Of a stretch of DNA of 64,000 nt, positions 54,827-61,684 are shown piece after piece (the stretch's first letter is position 1; every line of letters starts with the position of its first letter). The notes below the pieces were generated by a model that did not search any database, was not told the origin of the DNA, and saw only the letters and a program-made list of their open reading frames with translations. This DNA is from Leptolyngbya cf. ectocarpi LEGE 11479. GTDB taxonomy: Bacteria > Cyanobacteriota > Cyanobacteriia > Phormidesmidales > Phormidesmidaceae. Location: the NCBI RefSeq assembly GCF_015207065.1, contig NZ_JADEXP010000001.1, positions 1-64,000 on the forward strand. The letters are read 5' to 3'. Both the position numbers and the translations under genes were made by a program.

Positions 54827-56023
54827 ATGACTGAGTCTGTATTGAATACGCTGCCGTTAGAAGACGGTCTGTCAGTAGCCACACTGATTAAAGCTGTAAA
54901 AACAATTCTTCAGACCCAGACTAATGGCTATATCTACTTAAAAACGGTCACTGGGGAACAATGGTGGCTTGATTTTCGCGTGGGACGGCTGCTGTGGGCT
55001 GGGGGTGGCCAGCATCGATTTCGACGCTGGCAGAGACTGCTAAAAGCACACTGTCCAGATTTGCAGCCTAGTGAGGTGCGGCTACGGGAGCCCGAATTGT
55101 TTGACCATTGGGAATATGTGGCGCTGTCAGTGTTGTTACAGCGGCAGCAGCTGCATCGTGAAATTGCGATCGCAATCATCCAGGCCACCTTATCAGAAGT
55201 TCTCTTCGATATTTGCCAAGTGGTCGATGACATTATCCACATTGCCCACACCACCGATCGGCAATCCCGCTTACCTCAACCCATGGCCATTCTTAGCAGC
55301 ACAGGGCTGTTTTACAACGTCAAAACTGAGCTGCAATCATGGCGAGATACAGACCTGGGTAAGACATCCCCCAATTGGTCACCTATCATTATTGACAATG
55401 AGCGGCTTAAACAATGTACTCAGCCCCGCACCTATCAAATTCTAAAACGGTTGCTCCAAGGCAATCGTTCATTACGGGAGCTGAGTCAGATCACAGGCCG
55501 GGATGTGTATGCCCTAGGACGAATGTTGGCGGGATATGTAAAACGAGAGATCGTAGCCTTCAATCCTATTGACGACTTACCTAGTCCCCATGCCTCAATG
55601 GCACCAAAAGTGCCCCGTCAAATTGCCCAAAATTTACCCCTGGTTTTTTGTGTTGATGACAGCCCTCAAGTCGGCTACCTCATGGAAGAGGCTCTGCGTC
55701 CAGCAGGGTACCGCTGTATCAGCATTCAAGATTCTATTCAGGCCCTAGCTCAAATCATTCGCCACAAGCCCAACCTCATCTTTCTAGATTTGATCATGCC
55801 CGTAGCCAACGGGTATGAGATTTGCAAACAAATCCGTCGGGTCAAGGCATTTCACAAAACCCCCATCATAATTTTGACCGGTAACGATGGTCTTGTCGAT
55901 CGCATGCGGGCTAAAGCCGTGGGGGCGACGGATTTTATGGCTAAACCCGTCGATCCGATCAAGGTGATTGAAATGGTCAGGCATCAGCTAGCCAATCTGG
56001 ATGACAGCCTCGAAATCCATTGA
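54827..56023 (+). CDS. PatA-type response regulator (PATAN/DUF4388 plus REC)
   Basis: 398 residues. The N-terminal 250 residues are the cyanobacterial PATAN region (TNGYIYLKTVTGEQWWLDFR, GRLLWAGGGQHRFRRWQRLL), as in PatA of heterocyst patterning and PixG/TaxP regulators of phototaxis. Residues 275-392 form a receiver domain: CVDDSP, phospho-acceptor in LIFLDLIMP, conserved K in MAKPVD. Output is probably by protein interaction. No histidine kinase or che-like genes are adjacent. The gene ends 10 bp from a convergent GGDEF gene. Confidence 0.9.
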   Translation: MTESVLNTLPLEDGLSVATLIKAVKTILQTQTNGYIYLKTVTGEQWWLDFRVGRLLWAGGGQHRFRRWQRLLKAHCPDLQPSEVRLREPELFDHWEYVALSVLLQRQQLHREIAIAIIQATLSEVLFDICQVVDDIIHIAHTTDRQSRLPQPMAILSSTGLFYNVKTELQSWRDTDLGKTSPNWSPIIIDNERLKQCTQPRTYQILKRLLQGNRSLRELSQITGRDVYALGRMLAGYVKREIVAFNPIDDLPSPHASMAPKVPRQIAQNLPLVFCVDDSPQVGYLMEEALRPAGYRCISIQDSIQALAQIIRHKPNLIFLDLIMPVANGYEICKQIRRVKAFHKTPIIILTGNDGLVDRMRAKAVGATDFMAKPVDPIKVIEMVRHQLANLDDSLEIH

Positions 56024-56033
56024 AAAATCATGC

Positions 56034-57659
56034 CTAACTTACTTTATGCAAGACGCGATGACTGAGTGTGGAGGCTACGGCAATGCGATCTCGACCGCAG
56101 TGTTTCGCATCATACAGGGCAACATCAGCCGCTTTAACTAGACTGGCAACAGACTGGCTAGGTTTAGGGATAAAGCTGGCTATCCCTAAACTGACAGTCA
56201 CCACCTGACAGGGCAGCCTCGACGTGCGGTGAGGAATGTTCAGAGCCCGGATGCGATCGCAAATTTGACGAGCAGTCATGAGCGCCGTCGGTAAATCCGT
56301 GTTAGGAAAAATAATCGCAAACTCTTCCCCTCCATACCGAGCGACCCATCCCAAAGACTGTCGCAAAACATAGCGCAAGGTTTTCGCCACATCCTGCAGA
56401 CACTGATCGCCAGCCTGATGCCCATAGGTATCGTTGTAATCTTTAAAGCAATCAATGTCCAACATCACTAGGGACAGTCTGGAGCCCTTCCGAATTGTCT
56501 GCTGCCACTCCAGATTTAATCGCTGATCAAACGAACGCCGATTAGCCACCTTGGTCAAACCATCTAAATTCACGAGGGCTTTAAGCTGCAGGTTCTCAGC
56601 CTCTAACTGTCGGTAATGTAGAGCTGGTGAGCGAACAGCCCGACCATGACGACTAAAAAATAATCGGTATAGCTCACAGGCCGGACGACAGGCATGCCCC
56701 TCTAAGCGCACCAGCCCCAGACTAGCCAACTGCCTGGCAGCGGTGACATCTATCTCCACAGGCTGTAACGCCATCATCACTTGATTGAGCGCCTCGATCA
56801 GGACAGGACATTGACGTATTTCATTTAAACAGCCATGTAGGTGTTGGCTATAAATACCGGCAGGAGTGGGCGCATCTGCCAGCAACTGAGGAAGAGAAAA
56901 CTGTCGCTGCGCCAGGTAGTACAGCGCCATAGACACTAAATAGGGATGTCCCCCTACCAACGTCATCAATGCATCTAAATCTTTACCCAGACATAGCTGA
57001 TAACGCGTTGCCAACACCTGCACTTGCTGAATCGTAAAGGGAGTTAGCTGAATGGGTAAACCCACATTAAAAGGTGACTGATGCAGTTTTAGCGGCACAT
57101 AGATATCGGTAGAATGCACCACCACGGTACGTAGCCTAGCAAACGCATCGTTATACCTTCCCTGTTCATACCAAACCCGCAGCAGGGGTAAAAAGCCACT
57201 GGCAATATCAGCGTGCTTTAAAACCTGATTGACCTCAGTTAGGGCCAACACAATCGGCGTATCGCTCGCGGTGAGTATGTACTCTTCAAAATAAATTGTG
57301 CAACTTAGTTTTGCACCAATTTCATCATCCCAATAATCTGCTAGACGAGGCGGCAGTTTAAGCGCCCTAGCTACAGCCATACAGAACCAGCGTAGAAACC
57401 GAGAAAGGCTACTATAGACACTTACATCAGCACTTTGAAAGTCAACTAGAGCCCTTTGGTAGCCCAACGTTTCAGCCTGAGCCAACACCCTCACCAATAG
57501 GGAGCTTTTACCCATGTGACGGGGCGCTTTAATCCGGGTCAGACTTCCGGGAATAGCGATATTTTGATAGCAGAGGGATTCGATAGGGGGGCGCTCGATA
57601 TACAATGGCGACCCAACAGCCAAAACACCGCTAGGGAATTCTAAAGGCGTGGTCAGCAA
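56034..57659 (-). CDS. AAA-like ATPase domain fused to a GGDEF diguanylate cyclase
   Basis: 541 residues from TTG 57659 with AGGAG 9 nt upstream. Residues about 15-340 are an AAA-like (AAA_35-type) domain: PLYIERPPIESLCYQ, P-loop APRHMGKSSL (45-54), and a Walker B region IVLALTEVNQVL where the usual Asp is T141, E142 being kept. A winged-helix-like part follows, then GGDEF (360-530) with active GGEEF at 443-447. No RxxD inhibitory site is present. Likely a soluble c-di-GMP synthase gated by the AAA-like domain. Convergent with the PatA-type gene. Confidence 0.88.
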   Translation of the reverse strand: MLTTPLEFPSGVLAVGSPLYIERPPIESLCYQNIAIPGSLTRIKAPRHMGKSSLLVRVLAQAETLGYQRALVDFQSADVSVYSSLSRFLRWFCMAVARALKLPPRLADYWDDEIGAKLSCTIYFEEYILTASDTPIVLALTEVNQVLKHADIASGFLPLLRVWYEQGRYNDAFARLRTVVVHSTDIYVPLKLHQSPFNVGLPIQLTPFTIQQVQVLATRYQLCLGKDLDALMTLVGGHPYLVSMALYYLAQRQFSLPQLLADAPTPAGIYSQHLHGCLNEIRQCPVLIEALNQVMMALQPVEIDVTAARQLASLGLVRLEGHACRPACELYRLFFSRHGRAVRSPALHYRQLEAENLQLKALVNLDGLTKVANRRSFDQRLNLEWQQTIRKGSRLSLVMLDIDCFKDYNDTYGHQAGDQCLQDVAKTLRYVLRQSLGWVARYGGEEFAIIFPNTDLPTALMTARQICDRIRALNIPHRTSRLPCQVVTVSLGIASFIPKPSQSVASLVKAADVALYDAKHCGRDRIAVASTLSHRVLHKVS

Positions 57660-57668
57660 CGCTTGTAT

Positions 57669-57673
57669 CTCCT
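57669..57673 (-). promoter_or_regulatory. Ribosome binding site for the TTG start of the AAA-GGDEF gene
   Basis: AGGAG on the minus strand (57673-57669), 9 nt from TTG 57659. Confidence 0.55.
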
Positions 57674-58026
57674 ATAGGTTGGGACTAAAACTAGCCGTAA
57701 TAGAATGCGAATAGTGCTGCGTCAGAATGTTCTCTAAATATTCTCTAGCGGTTATTTTTTGAGAAAATCAACGATAGAAAACACTATTTACTGGATGAGC
57801 AACAGCCAAGAGCAAGTAGCAGCAATCTAGGCGCCTCTTGGTTTAAATTGCCCAATTTTACGGAGTCCTAGATCCGTGATTTTTCTTAAATTGACAGGTA
57901 TGAGTTATGACACCCTCATGGCTACGCTAGGTAATATACGCGTTTGAGTCGATAATATCCTCACCTTTGTTCGTCACTAAGAACAATTGACCAAGAATAA
58001 ACCAAGATTCCACGGAAAGGGAGCGT

Positions 58027-58047
58027 ATAGAATGTCATTGATTCTAT
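58027..58047 (-). terminator. Hairpin directly after the ABC exporter gene
   Basis: ATAGAAT (58027-58033), loop of 7, ATTCTAT (58041-58047), immediately following the stop on the minus strand. No U-run follows on that strand, so this is tentative. Confidence 0.35.
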
Positions 58048-59781
58048 TTATTCTTTAAATTGTTGCGCATAAAATTGTTCATACCGCCCCTGTTGTTCGA
58101 GGAGTTCACAATGGGTGCCCGACTCAGCAATTTGACCATTCTCAATAAACAAAATTCGATTTGCTTTGCGTACAGTGCTGAGGCGATGGGCAATGACAAA
58201 CACCGTACGATTTTCCATAGCCCGTTCTAGGGCCTCTTGCACCAAGGCTTCCGACTCAGAATCCAGCGCTGATGTTGCCTCATCCAAAATCAAGATTCGC
58301 GGATTCAACAAAATTGCTCGAGCAATGGCAATCCGCTGCCGTTGACCACCCGAAAGATTCACTCCCCGTTCCCCGACCCAGGTATGATATCCCTGGGAAA
58401 ACTGTTGAATAAAATCATGGGCATTCGCTACCTGAGCCGCAATCTTAATCGCATCATAGTCTAGTGTTGTTTGACCGTAGGCAATGTTCTGAGCAATGGT
58501 GCCTGAAAATAATGTTGTTTCCTGGGGGACAATACCAATCTGACGCCGTAAACTACGCAGGGTCACCTCTCGTATATCAATCCCATCAACTAAAACCTCT
58601 CCTAAGTGAGGATCATAGAACCTTGCCAACAGATTAACTAATGTTGTTTTACCGGCCCCTGATGGTCCCACCAGGGCAATTACATCACCGGGATGCACTA
58701 GCAAAGAAAGTTGATTAAATACTGGCTTTCCAGAGTCATAGGCAAAACTAATGTCGCGATACTCTACTTTTCCTGTTATGGGTGGCAGTGCTTGAGCATC
58801 AGGTCGATCGCGCAGCGTGGGTTTTTCTGCAAATAGCTCAAATACTCTCTCAGCCGAAGCTTCTGTTTGCTTAAAAGCATTGTAATGCTGGGTTGATAGA
58901 TTAATTGGGTCAATCAGCAGCGCCACTGCTACCAAAAAACTAACAAACTCCTGAGGCTGCAGTCTTCCCAATGCAATCTGCCAGCCCCCCAACAAAAATA
59001 AAAACATAATGCCGACAGCTTCTAGAAAGCCTACCACCGGGTACTGAATAGCTGTCAGATGCTCAGTGCGATATTTTGCGGTGCGGTTTTTATCTGCGAT
59101 CGCACTAAAGCGGCTGACCTCATACTCATCGGCGGCAAAGGCTTTGACAACTCGAATGTTGCCCAATACCTCAGTTAACAAAGAAGAGAGATTAGAAATT
59201 TCGTTTTGGCTACGGCGAGAAAGCGCTAACATCCGGTTACCGAAACTCCCAATCAGCCATGCCATCAGCGGTGCAATCAAAAAACCCGCCAGGGTGAGGG
59301 GCCAATTGAGATAAAACATATAAATCGGAATAGCAATCAGCTGAAAGATACAGGAGATAAACTGCTGCGACATTTTATAGATCACCTCGCCAATGCGATC
59401 AATGTCTTCGGTCAGCCGATATGAGAGATCGCCAGTTTTAGCCGATGCAAAGTAATCAATATTTAGCTGGTGCAAATGGGCATAAACCTTTTTTCTGAGT
59501 TCTAAGACCGCTGCTAAAGAGGCCCGAATCGAAAAAACTTTTTCTCCATATTGGAAAAGATTTTGGATCAAGAAAGCCAGGGTAGTAAACCCTAGCCATC
59601 TAGCGATATTAGACACCTGCCCCTGGCTAATAAAGTAGGTGACCTGCCCTGCCAAATACGGCAACATAACAGTCGCTAAAACATAGCCAACAATACACAC
59701 AAACGACCAGCTGAACAATGACCACTGGGGCTTGAGAAAAGGCAACAGTTGCCAATAAACCGAGCGCTGTTGTGGGGCCAT
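58048..59781 (-). CDS. MsbA-like ABC exporter (fused membrane and ATPase domains)
   Basis: 577 residues from ATG 59781; a TTG at 59802 would add seven. Six membrane helices (about 20-305) precede an ATPase domain (335-570): Walker A GPSGAGKTT, Q-loop GIVPQETTLFSG, signature LSGGQRQRIAIARA, Walker B ILILDEATSALD, H-loop AHRLSTV. It works as a homodimer and should export lipids, glycolipids or drugs. The neighbouring lipid-A-disaccharide-synthase-like gene on the same strand, 50 bp upstream, hints at an envelope lipid or glycan substrate, which is inference. Confidence 0.92.
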   Translation of the reverse strand: MAPQQRSVYWQLLPFLKPQWSLFSWSFVCIVGYVLATVMLPYLAGQVTYFISQGQVSNIARWLGFTTLAFLIQNLFQYGEKVFSIRASLAAVLELRKKVYAHLHQLNIDYFASAKTGDLSYRLTEDIDRIGEVIYKMSQQFISCIFQLIAIPIYMFYLNWPLTLAGFLIAPLMAWLIGSFGNRMLALSRRSQNEISNLSSLLTEVLGNIRVVKAFAADEYEVSRFSAIADKNRTAKYRTEHLTAIQYPVVGFLEAVGIMFLFLLGGWQIALGRLQPQEFVSFLVAVALLIDPINLSTQHYNAFKQTEASAERVFELFAEKPTLRDRPDAQALPPITGKVEYRDISFAYDSGKPVFNQLSLLVHPGDVIALVGPSGAGKTTLVNLLARFYDPHLGEVLVDGIDIREVTLRSLRRQIGIVPQETTLFSGTIAQNIAYGQTTLDYDAIKIAAQVANAHDFIQQFSQGYHTWVGERGVNLSGGQRQRIAIARAILLNPRILILDEATSALDSESEALVQEALERAMENRTVFVIAHRLSTVRKANRILFIENGQIAESGTHCELLEQQGRYEQFYAQQFKE

Positions 59782-59832
59782 AGATGGTTTCTCAAAACTC
59801 AAAATTTAAACCTGACGATAATTCAGACTTGA

Positions 59833-61047
59833 TCATTGACTCGTAGCTGTTCTGGCATCAAGTTTTTCCAAGGTCTCTAGAATAATGTTGGCGATGCGGT
59901 AGGACGCGCCAAAAGGACCAAATCGTTCTTGCCCATTGGTGATACAGGCATTGAGATAGTCCTCATCTTGAATAACTGTTACAGCATACTGGGCCGCTTC
60001 TTGCAAAATGGCCGGTGTGGCCGGTTCTGTACCGATTGTTTTTACAGAGAGGCCTAGCAACCGCTCCTGGGCTTCGGCAAAGGCATAGGTAAACTGGGGG
60101 CCTGCACCCGGAATTTGTAAAATTGGTTTGCCAATGGCCATGGCCTGATCCACAGCTAGTCCGGCCATGCCCAAAACCAGGGTGGTCTGACACACAATGT
60201 CATTAAAGCGATCGCTAAAACAGAGGACACTGGCGACGGGTTCACCTTGGGCTACATATGTCAGCTTGCCGTCGTCGTGTTGCCAGCCTGATGCGGCCGC
60301 GATTGTCTCAAGCGCAACCATCACATCCGGTACGAGGGCAGCTCGAAACTGCACCTGGGGATTAAGCTGGGCAATTTTGACAACAAGTTCCAGCAACAGC
60401 TTTAGGTTACGCACAGCTTCAGGCATCCGTGAGCCTGGTAACAGGGCCATCATCGGCTGCCCGGGCGACAGCTGCAGGTCTTTACCTTGAGGCTTTAATC
60501 GATCCAGAGAGGGAATCCCGCCAAATTGGGCTTTGGTAAATCCTTGTTTTTGATAGTCTTTCGCCGTGTAGGCATCTCGAGAAAAAAGTGTCAGACAGCG
60601 AGGCGATCTAAGGACCGCTTTGAGCACCAGGTCAATGTTGAGGGTGCCTTCGTACATAGCTGACAGTGGAGACGTAAAGGAGATAAAGGGTTGACCACTG
60701 AGATAGGCAAAACATTGCCCCACGACATCACCTGTGGCAAAGACCAGAGCGCACTGGGGCGCATAGCGACGGACGGCCTGGAGCTGTCGCCAGGTGGATG
60801 TGAGCAACCCCGCCCGAACATCATCAATTAACCTCAGACGGTTAGTGTAGGTAAAGCCCCCTGAGGGCAATGTCAGGGTGGGGGACACAATGGGTACATT
60901 GATATTGCGATAGGCATGCCCCTGGCCCACGATGGGAGCGGCGGCAATATCTAATTCGGGCTTTAACTCCCGCAAACTGCGAATAATGTGGGAAGAATGA
61001 TTATCCTCTCCGTGGCCGTTGCTAATAAATAAAAGTTTGTGGGGCAT
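59833..61047 (-). CDS. Lipid-A-disaccharide synthase-related glycosyltransferase
   Basis: 404 residues. The start LLFISNGHGEDNHSSHIIRS and the later MALLPGSRMPEAVRNLKLLL and GMAGLAVDQAMAIGKPILQI match the cyanobacterial family related to LpxB (GT-B fold). True LpxB joins two glucosamine lipids in lipid A synthesis; cyanobacteria usually also have an lpxB, and the acceptor of this relative is not known to me. It is upstream of the ABC exporter on the same strand and may act with it. Confidence 0.87.
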   Translation of the reverse strand: MPHKLLFISNGHGEDNHSSHIIRSLRELKPELDIAAAPIVGQGHAYRNINVPIVSPTLTLPSGGFTYTNRLRLIDDVRAGLLTSTWRQLQAVRRYAPQCALVFATGDVVGQCFAYLSGQPFISFTSPLSAMYEGTLNIDLVLKAVLRSPRCLTLFSRDAYTAKDYQKQGFTKAQFGGIPSLDRLKPQGKDLQLSPGQPMMALLPGSRMPEAVRNLKLLLELVVKIAQLNPQVQFRAALVPDVMVALETIAAASGWQHDDGKLTYVAQGEPVASVLCFSDRFNDIVCQTTLVLGMAGLAVDQAMAIGKPILQIPGAGPQFTYAFAEAQERLLGLSVKTIGTEPATPAILQEAAQYAVTVIQDEDYLNACITNGQERFGPFGASYRIANIILETLEKLDARTATSQ

Positions 61048-61684
61048 GGGTAGACGGCAGTTGACCCGAGCTGATCGGCAGAGACTTGGTTGAGTCCATA
61101 GTACAGCTTAGAGATCATTTGCCAGTAGATTGAGACTCATTAAGAGATTGTTTATAAGTGTCCCTGACAGCTGTATTTGAAGGGCTTTGGCTTGTGGCAC
61201 CTCGGCTATACCAGAGGCTGTCGGTCAGAGGATCCCACTGTGATTCACAAAAATGACTTTACAAAGCCGCCTACTGTTGTCAACTTCAGACTTAGCAGAG
61301 CAGCACCGCTACCCAGAAGTCCTGGGATCCACAGGTTGATAGACCGAGAAGGTACTGCTTTCTTCGGCAGGATTTAGCTTGAAGGTAAAATAATTTCCGG
61401 CGTTGCTGATCCCCAGTATGATTTTATCTGCCAATCTATTGGCCACCAGAATATTTAATAGATCGATTCATCCCTTAAATCAGCAACGGCTAATTTCCAA
61501 AGTCAAAGGTTAAGGAAAGGTCAAAGCCCCCAAACCGTCCAAAGAGTCTTTACGCAGACTCACCACGGATGCATCTAATCCACGTTTATCCACAGACAGT
61601 TGGCAGCAATTTTCCCAACATCCTCACTCCTCTGGCACAATGAGGTGGTCAAATCCCTATGTTCAGTAAAGGTTTTTCCAGGTT
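61048..61684. other. 637-bp divergent gap before the helicase gene
   Basis: No supported gene. Several short frames (largest 66 codons from 61177) lack a Shine-Dalgarno and look accidental. No known RNA gene signature was recognised, though a leader or ncRNA could be here. Confidence 0.4.

Larger units (their letters stand above)
57660..58047. other. Intergenic gap between the GGDEF gene and the ABC exporter gene
   Basis: About 388 bp. A 7-bp perfect dyad ATAGAAT/ATTCTAT at 58027-58047 touches the stop codon of the ABC gene and may end its message. Otherwise only tiny open frames. Confidence 0.4.

Noticed and set aside
61231-61332. Inverted repeat GGATCCCA/TGGGATCC
   Set aside because: The core GGATCC is itself palindromic, so pairing at 85-bp distance is likely chance.
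61177-61377. 66-codon plus-strand frame before the helicase
   Set aside because: No ribosome binding site, no recognisable motif, and odd composition.
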